From the NCBI GenBank assembly GCA_029688995.1, contig JARULA010000002.1, forward strand, positions 62,001 to 126,000: a stretch of 64,000 nt of DNA, in the 5' to 3' direction. A program made the position numbers and the translations under genes. The first letter of the stretch is position 1, and every line of letters begins with the position of its first letter. The stretch is from Marinilabiliaceae bacterium ANBcel2 (GTDB taxonomy: Bacteria > Bacteroidota > Bacteroidia > Bacteroidales > Marinilabiliaceae). Shown here one piece after another: positions 1 through 8,342 of this stretch. The notes below the pieces were generated by a model. It did no database searches and was not told where the DNA came from. It saw nothing but the letters and a program-made list of their open reading frames with translations.

Positions 1-1
1 A

Positions 2-433
2 GCCTCTAAAATAGATTTGGACATAGACTATGGAAAAAAACCATGGGCTTTTGACATTGAGGCAGCTACGCTTGATAACGAGAATTACCGTTCAGCTAAC
101 TGGACAGGAGATTATATGCAATTAGTATTTATGTCATTAAAGCCCGGAGAGGTAATTAATTTAGAAGTTCATGAGGATCATGATCAGTTTATTCGCATTG
201 AACAAGGGAAAGCAACTGTTTGGATGGGCAAAACAGAAGATGATCTCTCTTACAAAAAAGAAGTAAAAGATGATTGGGCTATCATGATTCCGGCTGGCTA
301 TTGGCATAAAATTAAAAATGCAGGTGATGTAGATTTAAAATTGTACACCCTTTACGGTCCACCAGAACATCCTAAAGGCACATCAAACAAAACTTATGAA
401 AAGGCCAAAGAAGCCCATGAACATAACCATTAG
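2..433 (+). CDS. Cupin-domain protein, 5' end cut by window edge
   Basis: This is a small single-domain cupin (jelly-roll fold) of the mannose-6-phosphate isomerase-like kind. The frame is open to the left edge, and residues encoded before the TTG at 17 (A-S-K-I-D) fit the family, so the true start lies outside the window and the TTG is probably not used. The first cupin motif is seen as H-E-D-H-D-Q-F followed by I-E-Q-G, and the second as I-P-A-G-Y-W-H. Histidines in these two motifs normally bind a metal. The tail is histidine-rich (HEHNH). It has no signal peptide and is probably cytoplasmic. The substrate is unknown; members are often just annotated as sugar-binding or mercaptopropionate-dioxygenase-like cupins. 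Confidence 0.75.
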   Translation, partial: ASKIDLDIDYGKKPWAFDIEAATLDNENYRSANWTGDYMQLVFMSLKPGEVINLEVHEDHDQFIRIEQGKATVWMGKTEDDLSYKKEVKDDWAIMIPAGYWHKIKNAGDVDLKLYTLYGPPEHPKGTSNKTYEKAKEAHEHNH

Positions 434-451
434 AGAATATCATAAATATAG

Positions 452-485
452 AAACGGCCGGTCTCAATTGAAACCGGCCGTTTTT
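452..485 (+). terminator. Rho-independent terminator after the cupin gene
   Basis: The sequence shows an 11-base GC-rich inverted repeat (AAACGGCCGGT and ACCGGCCGTTT) around a short loop, followed by a T run. It lies 19 bases past the cupin stop and between convergent genes, so it may also help end the GH16 transcript from the other side. Confidence 0.9.
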
Positions 486-501
486 AACTCATGCTTATTG
501 T

Positions 502-3282
502 TTATGGTGTGATAGATAATTTTGATACAATACGCTCTCCATTTTCTGTAATAACTTTTACAATGTAGTAACCCGGCTCCCAGTTAGATGAGGTTACAGT
601 TACATTATTACTTTGTGAATAATTCGCTCTATAAATTAGCTGTCCGGATAAACTATATACTTTAATGGCAGATATATTATTATCAACACTTATATTAAAA
701 TATTCATTTGCCGGATTGGGAAAAATATCAACACTTGACATAGTTGTCACATCAATGTTAGTCGATTTATCAATCGAAAAATAGATATGATCAAAAATAT
801 AACCTTTCGAAGGAGAACCGGATGATGCTGCAAAAAGATTCTCCACATTGGTCAAATCAAAACTTCCTCCAACAAAATCTGAAAGGGGGACACTTACAAA
901 ATGCCATTCACCATCGCGTTCTACTTCATAGGGGTCAGAACCGGCAGAGAATTCAATAATAGCTTCATTTGAAGAAAAGTCACTCATTAACACAGAAAAA
1001 TTATCATTAAATTCTGTAGGTATTTTTATGGCAAAATTTAAATAGCCATCAACAAAATGAGATAAATCTACTCCCTCACTTGAAGCGATGCCAAAGCCAC
1101 TCCAACCATCATCGGGTGAGGAGTAAGCAAGCACTTCGTCTCCTTCATAAGGAGTTACATCTGTCATTTCTTCAAGATTATTCCATAAATAAATATGGCC
1201 TGTTGCATCATCTATTTCAAACTTTTGTGATATAAAATGATCCTCGGTGAAAACACCGTAGTAATCACTATCTATTACCCCTGATGAACCGTTATCATCG
1301 TCATTCCCATTGCCATTAGAGACTCCTACAGCAGGATTGTCAGGCTGATTGGCATCAACAGTATAAATTATATCATCAAAAGCAATAGCAGAAACAGAGC
1401 TACCCGAGGCTGCAAAAGGGATTCCAACAGCAGATAAATCAATATCAACATCATTCAAAGGAACAACTATACGATGCCATTCACCATCTCGAATCAATCC
1501 ATAGGGGTCATCACCATAATTAAAAGGAATAATGCCGACACTTTCTCCAGCACCATGTATCTCGATATTAAAATCTTCCTGAGATGTTGTTTTAACAGAA
1601 AAAGCAATTGTGCCATTTTCAAAATGAGTTAGATCATGAGCCTCATCATTATGAATTCCAAAACCCCACCAACCAGGGCCATCAACCGAAGTATAAGATA
1701 TAACCTCATACCCATCATAAGGATCACTATCAATAAACTGCAAGGTGTTTTCCCAAATATAAATATGACCTGTCACATCATCTATAGATAAATATTGAGA
1801 AATGTTTGGATTTTCGGTGAAAACACCGTAATAATCGGCAACTATACTATTATCGGGCATTTCAATAGCATCATCTCTATCCGTATTGAGATTGGGATTT
1901 TCCACTCCCTCCCCTGAAACAGAGTAATAAATATCATCCACTAAAATATTGGTAATAGATCCGCTGCTACTCCCTAACATAAAAAGATTTTCAACCCTGG
2001 AAATATCAAGACCATCATCAATCAAATCGGACAAAGGAATTGAGACCTCTTGCCATGTACCATCTCGAGTAAAACCATAAGAGTTATCTCCATAATTAAA
2101 GTTTACAGTACCTTCTGCATCATCAGCACCACCAACACCAACATAAAAATCAACATCATCATCGGTACGTAGAGCAAAATTAAGGTAACCATTAGAGAAA
2201 TGAGACATATCAATGCCGTTGAGAGTATTTATTCCAAATCCAAACCACGTGCGATTAGCAGGTGCATAAAATGCAAGAACCTCATCGCCATCATATGATG
2301 GTGCATTATCCAATGGGTAGAGAGTATTTTCCCAAATTTGAACAGAGCTTACCATATCATCAATCTGCAACTTATCATCAATAGATGGATTTTCGGTAAA
2401 AATCCCAAAATAATCCTCTTCAGGAGGATCTATGGGAGCAGTAATCTGCAACTGTCCCTCTCCTTCTCGCTGATAAATTCTCACATAATCAACGTACATT
2501 TTAGCAGGAAGAGGTGTAGTAATATCATTTGGATTAGTGATACCTGGAAAAGAGCCTCCCACAGCAAGATTTAAAATTAAATAATGAGGCCAACTTCTAA
2601 ACTCTTCTGCATCATCTCCTGTTATATCCATAGCAAAATAAGGCTCTTCCGAATCATTCAGAAACATTTCGATACGATCAGGAGTCCATTCAAGGGCAAA
2701 AGTATTATACTCATATAATGATACATCCTCGGGAGTAAGGGCATTATCACTATGCATAGCATGAGTCCCCTGATAATCCCAATGCAGCGCTCCATTAAAA
2801 GTTCTCTCCTGCTGACCATTGGCAATTCCCTCTGCATGACCAGCTTCAAGAATGTCAATCTCACCACAAGCAGGCCAACTATTTTCAACGCCAAGAGTCC
2901 AAAAAGCAGGCCACAATCCATCGGCAACTTCGGGCAATTTAATGCGTGCCTCTATCCTACCATATTTAGCAGCAACTTTACCTCTGGTATTAATTCGCCC
3001 CGAGGTAAACTGATATCCCTCATACTCCTCCTCTTTAGCAGTAATAATAAGAGCTTCATTGTCCTCATCGTCAAGACCAACCTCTACATTTTCTGAACGG
3101 TAATGTTGCAACTCCTGGTTAGCACCGGTATTCCATATCCCCTCAGAAGTTTCATAGTTCCAATAATCGGTATTGAGAGAAGAGTCTTCAAAGGTATCTT
3201 CCCAAACCAATTCATAGTTTTGAGCTAAAAGAAAACTGCTACAAAACAAAGTAGATAGAATCAATAAGTAAATTTTTTTCAT
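502..3282 (-). CDS. Secreted GH16 family endo-beta-glucanase (laminarinase-like) with three repeat modules and T9SS tail
   Basis: This is a predicted extracellular glycoside hydrolase acting on beta-1,3 or mixed beta-glucans. I chose the Met beginning MKKIYLLIL because it opens a clean signal peptide; an ATG eight codons upstream is also possible. Counting from that upstream Met, the GH16 domain spans about residues 30-280 and contains the catalytic motif GEIDILE, with nucleophile E149 and acid/base E154. Residues 298-463, 491-651 and 681-845 are three similar beta-sandwich-like modules, probably carbohydrate-binding. Residues about 858-934 are a type IX secretion sorting domain (IFPNPANEYF, G-Y-Y-I-V-K-V). 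The exact glucan is not decided by the sequence. The gene stands alone, without a SusCD pair beside it, so it is not part of an obvious polysaccharide utilisation locus here. Confidence 0.9.
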   Translation of the reverse strand: MKKIYLLILSTLFCSSFLLAQNYELVWEDTFEDSSLNTDYWNYETSEGIWNTGANQELQHYRSENVEVGLDDEDNEALIITAKEEEYEGYQFTSGRINTRGKVAAKYGRIEARIKLPEVADGLWPAFWTLGVENSWPACGEIDILEAGHAEGIANGQQERTFNGALHWDYQGTHAMHSDNALTPEDVSLYEYNTFALEWTPDRIEMFLNDSEEPYFAMDITGDDAEEFRSWPHYLILNLAVGGSFPGITNPNDITTPLPAKMYVDYVRIYQREGEGQLQITAPIDPPEEDYFGIFTENPSIDDKLQIDDMVSSVQIWENTLYPLDNAPSYDGDEVLAFYAPANRTWFGFGINTLNGIDMSHFSNGYLNFALRTDDDVDFYVGVGGADDAEGTVNFNYGDNSYGFTRDGTWQEVSIPLSDLIDDGLDISRVENLFMLGSSSGSITNILVDDIYYSVSGEGVENPNLNTDRDDAIEMPDNSIVADYYGVFTENPNISQYLSIDDVTGHIYIWENTLQFIDSDPYDGYEVISYTSVDGPGWWGFGIHNDEAHDLTHFENGTIAFSVKTTSQEDFNIEIHGAGESVGIIPFNYGDDPYGLIRDGEWHRIVVPLNDVDIDLSAVGIPFAASGSSVSAIAFDDIIYTVDANQPDNPAVGVSNGNGNDDDNGSSGVIDSDYYGVFTEDHFISQKFEIDDATGHIYLWNNLEEMTDVTPYEGDEVLAYSSPDDGWSGFGIASSEGVDLSHFVDGYLNFAIKIPTEFNDNFSVLMSDFSSNEAIIEFSAGSDPYEVERDGEWHFVSVPLSDFVGGSFDLTNVENLFAASSGSPSKGYIFDHIYFSIDKSTNIDVTTMSSVDIFPNPANEYFNISVDNNISAIKVYSLSGQLIYRANYSQSNNVTVTSSNWEPGYYIVKVITENGERIVSKLSITP
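772..2415 (-). repeat. Three tandem copies of a ~165-residue module inside the GH16 gene
   Basis: The module boundaries are roughly 2415-1918, 1836-1354 and 1266-772. Each copy opens with D-Y-(F/Y)-G-(I/V)-F-T-E and contains an I-W-E-N-T-L or L-W-N-N segment, then W-x-G-F-G-I, then G-x-x-x-F-(A/S), then R-D-G-x-W-x-x-V, and ends in a D-D/H-I-Y-(Y/F/T)-(S/T) strand. The copies are clearly diverged, which points to old duplications rather than a recent slip. The linkers carry acidic and Asn/Gly-rich stretches (for example N-G-N-D-D-D-N-G). Glycan binding is an inference from position and layout. Confidence 0.8.
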
Positions 3283-3443
3283 AGTAGATTTGATTTTTAT
3301 TATCACTTAATTATTGTGATAATTAATAGTTAAACAAATTTATTATTCGCATAACTCATGGGTTATGAATTAAGATCGAAATTACTACCCAAAATACAAA
3401 AGGCTGTAAATCAATTGCTCACAAAAAACTCACTTATTTTAAC

Positions 3444-3474
3444 TAAAAACTCATAAAAACCTCACTTTTATGAG
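3444..3474 (-). terminator. Terminator downstream of recO
   Basis: Read on the minus strand, CTCATAAAA and TTTTATGAG form a perfect 9-base stem around a 7-base loop, followed by TTTTTAG. It sits about 50 bases beyond the recO stop. The stem is AT-rich and so weaker than the other terminators in the window. The rest of the gap between the GH16 gene and recO shows only a possible -7 box (CAAATTTA, 3335-3342) for the GH16 gene. Confidence 0.65.
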
Positions 3475-3523
3475 AAATTAAAGCACTCAATTTATAAATT
3501 TCAACTAAAAAGATAACGCTATA

Positions 3524-4249
3524 TCAATGAAACAGCTCTTTTAATACAGATAAAGATTTTAGTTGAATTTTAGCAGGTTGATGCAATTTGTAAAGAAGAA
3601 TTACAGAATCAAGTAAAAGACGTCGCTGGTGAATATTTGATGCCAAACCAGGTAAGTGATCTATATCAATATCAAAAAGTCTTTTAAAATAAATAGCATC
3701 TGAAGGAGCTAAATAGTGTGGATGAAGAGGTTGTGAAGTAACAAAGCATGCTTCATAAAAATCGAAATAGGAGGTGAAATCATCACAATTATTTTGCGGT
3801 AAAAAACCCAAATAACGTGATAAATTAAAAATAAACCAGATGTGGAAATTTTCTATCCCACAACAATCTGAATCCAAAACTGAAATAGAATTTTGCAAAA
3901 ACGAAAAAAGAGATTCATCACCATTATCATTTTGCAAAACTTTCCCTAACAACTCAGTAATTAAAAATGCCTGAGCCCGTCTGGACTGTGAAAATGGAAT
4001 ACGAAATAATATTTTAACAGGTCGAAACTCTTTTATTGTTTGTATCTCTTTACGTGGATTTATGTAAACCACCATATCAACTATATTCAATGGCTGTAGC
4101 AATAAGAAGTTACTCTTTTTGTTACGACCAAAAGCGCCCTTAACCATATAGCTCTGCAGTCCTAAATCTTTACTATAAATATGCACTATAGCACTGGATT
4201 CCCCATATCTATAATGATTAAGAACAACACCCGAAGTTTTGCAAAGCAT
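3524..4249 (-). CDS. recO: DNA repair protein RecO
   Basis: RecO is the recombination mediator that works with RecR (and RecF) to load RecA onto SSB-coated single-stranded DNA and to anneal strands. The 241-residue length is typical. The first ~80 residues look like the OB fold, opening with L-C-K-T-S-G-V-V-L-N and continuing through Y-S-K-D-L-G-L and G-A-F-G-R-N-K-K-S. The rest is the helical domain with the usual R-R-A-Q-A-F-L-I-T-E segment. The four-cysteine zinc cluster of some homologues is not evident. It is a single-gene unit, divergent from the tRNA-Leu gene, with its own terminator. Confidence 0.9.
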   Translation of the reverse strand: MLCKTSGVVLNHYRYGESSAIVHIYSKDLGLQSYMVKGAFGRNKKSNFLLLQPLNIVDMVVYINPRKEIQTIKEFRPVKILFRIPFSQSRRAQAFLITELLGKVLQNDNGDESLFSFLQNSISVLDSDCCGIENFHIWFIFNLSRYLGFLPQNNCDDFTSYFDFYEACFVTSQPLHPHYLAPSDAIYFKRLFDIDIDHLPGLASNIHQRRLLLDSVILLYKLHQPAKIQLKSLSVLKELFH

Positions 4250-4271
4250 AGAACGCAGTTTATATAAAATA

Positions 4272-4279
4272 CAAAAATA
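4272..4279 (-). promoter_or_regulatory. Possible recO -7 element
   Basis: On the minus strand this reads TATTTTTG, matching the Bacteroidota TAnnTTTG box, about 23 bases before the recO start. No good TTG lies at the right distance upstream, so support is partial. It is arranged back to back with the tRNA-Leu promoter. Confidence 0.4.
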
Positions 4280-4301
4280 GTGATTTTAAATAGTTATGAT
4301 A

Positions 4302-4332
4302 TTGCATGAGAAAAAGGATTGTTTTATATTTG
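4302..4332 (+). promoter_or_regulatory. Promoter of tRNA-Leu
   Basis: TTG (4302-4304) is followed after exactly 20 bases by TATATTTG (4325-4332). This is a full match to the Bacteroidota primary sigma consensus (TTG, ~19-20 bases, TAnnTTTG). Initiation would fall near 4339, shortly before the tRNA. Confidence 0.75.
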
Positions 4333-4350
4333 CGAGCACTAAACTACCAC

Positions 4351-4434
4351 GCCCGGATGGCGGAATTGGTAGACGCGCTGGTCTCAAACACCAGTGACTT
4401 TAATGTCGTGCCGGTTCGACCCCGGCTCCGGGTA
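4351..4434 (+). tRNA. tRNA-Leu (anticodon CAA)
   Basis: This is a class II tRNA. The acceptor arms GCCCGGA and TCCGGGT pair, with discriminator A and no encoded CCA. The anticodon stem CTGGT/ACCAG encloses loop CTCAAAC with anticodon CAA at 4385-4387, which reads UUG leucine codons. A long variable arm (about 4396-4410) and a T arm GCCGG-TTCGACC-CCGGC follow. It has its own promoter and terminator. Confidence 0.97.
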
Positions 4435-4440
4435 CATTTT

Positions 4441-4482
4441 ACCAACAAAGCCTCCTGATTTTCAGGAGGCTTTGTTGGTTTT
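4441..4482 (+). terminator. Terminator of tRNA-Leu
   Basis: A perfect 18-base stem starts ACCAACAAAGCCTCC, closes on a three-T loop, and returns as GGAGGCTTTGTTGGT followed by TTTT. It begins a few bases after the tRNA, and is one of the longest stems in the window. Confidence 0.92.
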
Positions 4483-4536
4483 AAGAAGCAAAAGAACTAT
4501 TTTAACATCTCCGTTTAATTTTAAATTCATTTTTTT

Positions 4537-5382
4537 ATGCTTAAACATTTTATAACAATAGTGCTATTGCTTGCAGCGACTCTTATTTCAATAGATGCCC
4601 AACAAAACAACTCTATTACAGTCTCGTCGTTTAATCTAAGGTTTGATACTCCGGCTGATGGAGAAAATGCATGGCCTAATCGAAAAAAATTCGTTATAGA
4701 CTTAATAAGATACCATGAATTTGATATCATCGGCAGCCAGGAGGTTTTACACAATCAAGTTGAAGATCTTCTTAAAATGGATGAATTTTCACACTACGGA
4801 AAAGGGCGTGATGATGGAAAAACAGGAGGAGAACATTGTACAATATTTTTTAAAAAAGAGAGATTCAAGCTGCTTGATTCAGGTGATTTTTGGCTAAGTG
4901 AAACTCCTGAAAACCCATCTTTAGGGTGGGATGCTACTTGTTGTCATCGAATCTGCACATGGATAAAGCTTAAAGACAATATAACAGATAATAAGTTCTA
5001 TGTTTTTAATTCACATTTTGACCATCAGGGAGAAGTCGCCAGGTTAGAATCGGGAAAATTGATGCAGGAGAAAATAAATAAGATAGCAGGTTCAAGTCCT
5101 GTCATTTTCACAGGTGACTTAAATTCTGTTCCTGAAAGCAGGCAGGTTCAAATAATAACCAATAAGTTAAAAGATGCCTTTAAAGTGAGCGAGGCACCTC
5201 CATACGGTCCTGAAGGAACATTTAATGGATTTGATCTAAACGCTCAGTTAAAAAACAGGATTGATTACATTTTTCTATCAAGCCATTTTAAAGTTCAAAA
5301 ATATGCCGCTTTAACAGACTTTTTGGATGGTAGGTTCCCATCGGATCATCTTCCTGTTGTAGCAAAAATTTCATTTAAATAA
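4537..5382 (+). CDS. Secreted endonuclease/exonuclease/phosphatase (EEP) family hydrolase
   Basis: This is a 281-residue metal-dependent phosphoesterase of the DNase I/exonuclease III/inositol-phosphatase fold. Residues 1-21 form a signal peptide (hydrophobic core I-T-I-V-L-L-L-A-A-T-L), so it acts outside the cytoplasm. Family motifs appear in order: F-N-L-R (N33), S-Q-E (metal-binding E69), N-S-H-F-D-H (H160, D162), G-D-L-N-S (D194, N196), R-I-D-Y-I-F, and S-D-H-L-P-V (D270, catalytic H271). All catalytic residues look intact. Bacteroidota encode many such paralogues. Substrate could be a sugar phosphate, phospholipid head group or nucleic acid, and the sequence does not decide. It follows the tRNA terminator and precedes the protease gene by 52 bases. 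Confidence 0.85.
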   Translation: MLKHFITIVLLLAATLISIDAQQNNSITVSSFNLRFDTPADGENAWPNRKKFVIDLIRYHEFDIIGSQEVLHNQVEDLLKMDEFSHYGKGRDDGKTGGEHCTIFFKKERFKLLDSGDFWLSETPENPSLGWDATCCHRICTWIKLKDNITDNKFYVFNSHFDHQGEVARLESGKLMQEKINKIAGSSPVIFTGDLNSVPESRQVQIITNKLKDAFKVSEAPPYGPEGTFNGFDLNAQLKNRIDYIFLSSHFKVQKYAALTDFLDGRFPSDHLPVVAKISFK

Positions 5383-5434
5383 AAATTATAACACAATACG
5401 ATGTTATATATAATATTAAAAAACCAGTACTATT

Positions 5435-8272
5435 ATGAAAAGATTTTTAACCCGCTCATTTTTTATTCTATTATTTAGTTCAGTGCTTCCTGCACTTTTT
5501 AGTCAAAACCTCTCAAAGGATAAAATTCCATTACACCCCGATGTGCGTAAAGGAGTTTTAGATAACGGACTTACTTACTACGTTAAAAGTAATAGTGAAC
5601 CTGAAAATCGTGCAAGTTTTTATATTGTCCAAAATGTTGGGGCTCTTTTAGAGGAAGATCATCAGGATGGTTTAGCACACTTTGTAGAGCACATGGCTTT
5701 TAATGGTACAAAGCACTTTCCTGAAAAAGAGCTTTTAAGCACACTGGAGCGTCATGGTGTGGCATTTGGCAGAAATATTAATGCATATACATCTTATAAC
5801 GAAACGGTATATAATATAAGCGATGTGCCAATAAACCGTCCAATGCTTCTGGATACCTGCCTATTAATTCTAAAGGATTGGAGTAACGGATTATTACTAA
5901 CAGATGAAGAGATTGATCTTGAACGAGGAGTGATTTTAGAGGAGTGGCGTACACGCCGAAATGCAAACGTTCGAATGAGAGAGCAGTGGTTGCCGGTTCT
6001 TCTTAAAGACTCAAAATATGCCAAAAGAGATGTTATTGGTGATACAACTGTAATTAAGCATCACGACCCTGATGTATTGCGTGACTTTTACCATAAATGG
6101 TATAGAACCGACCTGCAGGCTGTTGTCATAATTGGTGATTTTGATGCAGAGAAAGTTGAGGAAAAGGTTATAGAAAGATTCTCTAAAATTCCTGCAGTAG
6201 AAGATGCTCCTGAGCGTCCCCTCTTTGAAATACCTGAAAAAGAGGGCACCGAATTTGTTTTAGCAACCGACCGGGAAGCTACCAATACAGTTATAAACAT
6301 CTATATCCCCAGAAGAAATTCAGATTTTGAAAAGAAAACTTTAACAGATTTACGTAACAGCTATATAGAGTCGTTATATAATAGAATGAGTCAAAACCGA
6401 ATTCAGGAAATTCTGCAACAAGGGACACCTCCATTTATAAACGGCCACTCACAAACATCTTCATTTTTAAGAGGATATGACACATACACTATTAATGTTG
6501 TAGCAAATCAGAGGGAATCAAAAAAGGGGCTTAAAAGAATATTAATTGAAACAGAAAGAATCAAACGTCATGGATTTACCCCAACAGAACTTGAAAGGGC
6601 TAAAGCCGACATATTAAGTGGTTTGGAAAGCAGGTATAATGAAAGAGATAAAATTGATAATGACACCTATGCCAGAATGTTTCAACAAAATTATCTTACA
6701 AACGCAGCAGCGCCATCAATAGAGTTTGAGTATGAATTTGCCAATAATGTTATGCAGGGAATCACTGCAGAGGAGGTTTCTGAGATGGCAAACAAATGGA
6801 TTAAAGATGATAACCGCACTATAGTAATTACAGGTCCGGAAGACGATGACCACCTTACAAAAAAAGAGGCTTTTGCTGTTATTGACAGCATAAAAGAGAT
6901 GGAGATAGAGCCATATGAGGATGAAGAGACCGTTGATGAGTTAATAACAAAAACATTGCCCGGCTCTCAAATTATAAATACTAAAAATATTGATCAGCTT
7001 GATGCTGTAGAGTGGACTTTTGAAAATGGAACAAAAGTTATATATCGCCATGCCGATTATAACAAAGATAATGTCTCTTTATATGGCTATAGTAAAGGGG
7101 GATCTTCGATATGGGATGATCAATATGTTCCAAATTTAATGCTTATAAATAACTTAATAGATTTTTACGGTGTAGGGGACTTTAGTGCAACAACTCTGCA
7201 AAGAATGTTATCAGGTAAAAACGTCTCTATCTCTCCTTTTATCAATACCTATAGAGAGGGTTTACAAGGAAGCTCTGCACCACGGGATTTTGAAACATTA
7301 ATGGAGCTGCTATATCTCTATTTTGAAGAGCCCAGATTTGACGAAGATGCGCATAATGCGATAATGGGCAGATACAGATCAACTCTTATGCAGATGCAAA
7401 ATGATCCACGTAAAATTCAAAGCGATACACTCTCATCACTACTAACAGATAATCATCTCAGAGTAAGAAAACTAGATAATTCACTTTTAGATGAGATCTC
7501 TTTAGAAGATATAGAGAATATATATAATGATCGTATTCAGGATGCAAGTGATTTTACCTTTTTTATTGTAGGTAATATTGAAAAGGAGAGAGTAAAAGAG
7601 CTCTCTAAAAAATATATTGGATCGTTAAACTCAACAAATAGAGAAGAGGAGTGGATTGACCGTGGAATAAGATTCCCAACAGGTAAGCAAGAAAATATAA
7701 TTGAACTTCCGCTTGAAGTGCCTAAAGCAACAGTTCACATCTCTTTTGCAAGCAAAACTGAATACTCTCCCTTAAATAATATGTATATGCGAACTTTAAG
7801 AGGAGTGCTTAATTTACGATATATTGATACAATACGCGAAGAAGAGGGTGGAACTTACGGCACTTCGGTCAACTGGTCACTAAACAGAAAACCTGTTGAA
7901 GAGGGGCAAATTCAAATTTCCTTTGAAACCGACCCCGACAGAGTGGATAACTTAAAACCGATAGTTTACAGAGAGATTCAACGAATTATTGAAGAAGGGC
8001 CTCGAAAAGAGGATTTTGAAAAAACTGTTGAAAATATTTTAAAAGATCGCGAACAAAATCGTCGTAGAAACGCTTTTTGGATGAATTCGCTGCAAAATTT
8101 CTATCTCAAAGAGATTAACTATGCCGATCCTGACAATTATGAAAATATTATAAAATCAATGACCCCTAAAGAATTTCAGTCTTTTGTTAAATCATTCTTT
8201 GAAAATGCAAATGTTGTAGATGTGCTATTTATTCCCGAAGATGAAGAGTTATTAGAGGGTGCCGAATTTTAA
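5435..8272 (+). CDS. M16 family zinc metalloprotease (pitrilysin-like, two-half single chain)
   Basis: This is a 945-residue peptidase of family M16 with a signal peptide (residues 1-23, ending in L-F-S-Q), so it is periplasmic or cell-surface. The inverted zinc motif H82-F-V-E85-H86 is intact, and a third ligand is likely E164 in I-D-L-E-R-G-V-I-L-E-E. The N-terminal half is the catalytic one. The C-terminal half (about 500-945) repeats the fold without the HxxEH motif and keeps the R/Y-type substrate region (E-E-G-G-T-Y-G-T-S-V). Family members degrade peptides inside a closed chamber. The gene looks complete and ends at a strong bidirectional terminator. Confidence 0.92.
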   Translation: MKRFLTRSFFILLFSSVLPALFSQNLSKDKIPLHPDVRKGVLDNGLTYYVKSNSEPENRASFYIVQNVGALLEEDHQDGLAHFVEHMAFNGTKHFPEKELLSTLERHGVAFGRNINAYTSYNETVYNISDVPINRPMLLDTCLLILKDWSNGLLLTDEEIDLERGVILEEWRTRRNANVRMREQWLPVLLKDSKYAKRDVIGDTTVIKHHDPDVLRDFYHKWYRTDLQAVVIIGDFDAEKVEEKVIERFSKIPAVEDAPERPLFEIPEKEGTEFVLATDREATNTVINIYIPRRNSDFEKKTLTDLRNSYIESLYNRMSQNRIQEILQQGTPPFINGHSQTSSFLRGYDTYTINVVANQRESKKGLKRILIETERIKRHGFTPTELERAKADILSGLESRYNERDKIDNDTYARMFQQNYLTNAAAPSIEFEYEFANNVMQGITAEEVSEMANKWIKDDNRTIVITGPEDDDHLTKKEAFAVIDSIKEMEIEPYEDEETVDELITKTLPGSQIINTKNIDQLDAVEWTFENGTKVIYRHADYNKDNVSLYGYSKGGSSIWDDQYVPNLMLINNLIDFYGVGDFSATTLQRMLSGKNVSISPFINTYREGLQGSSAPRDFETLMELLYLYFEEPRFDEDAHNAIMGRYRSTLMQMQNDPRKIQSDTLSSLLTDNHLRVRKLDNSLLDEISLEDIENIYNDRIQDASDFTFFIVGNIEKERVKELSKKYIGSLNSTNREEEWIDRGIRFPTGKQENIIELPLEVPKATVHISFASKTEYSPLNNMYMRTLRGVLNLRYIDTIREEEGGTYGTSVNWSLNRKPVEEGQIQISFETDPDRVDNLKPIVYREIQRIIEEGPRKEDFEKTVENILKDREQNRRRNAFWMNSLQNFYLKEINYADPDNYENIIKSMTPKEFQSFVKSFFENANVVDVLFIPEDEELLEGAEF

Positions 8273-8290
8273 TAATCAAATAACACTTAA

Positions 8291-8335
8291 AAAAAGACCC
8301 CCGAAACCTATTTTATGGTTTCGGGGGTCTTTTAT
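8291..8335. terminator. Bidirectional terminator between the M16 and TolC-like genes
   Basis: A 16-base perfect stem (AAAGACCCCCGAAACC with its complement) encloses an 8-base loop and is bordered by A and T runs, so it works on both strands. The M16 gene ends 5' of it and the tolC-like gene of the metal pump ends 3' of it, facing each other. Confidence 0.93.
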
Positions 8336-8342
8336 ATCATCT

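Noticed and set aside
2338-3096. Several open frames on both strands inside the GH16 gene
   Set aside because: They are shadows of the long, domain-supported GH16 frame; none has a signal or motif.
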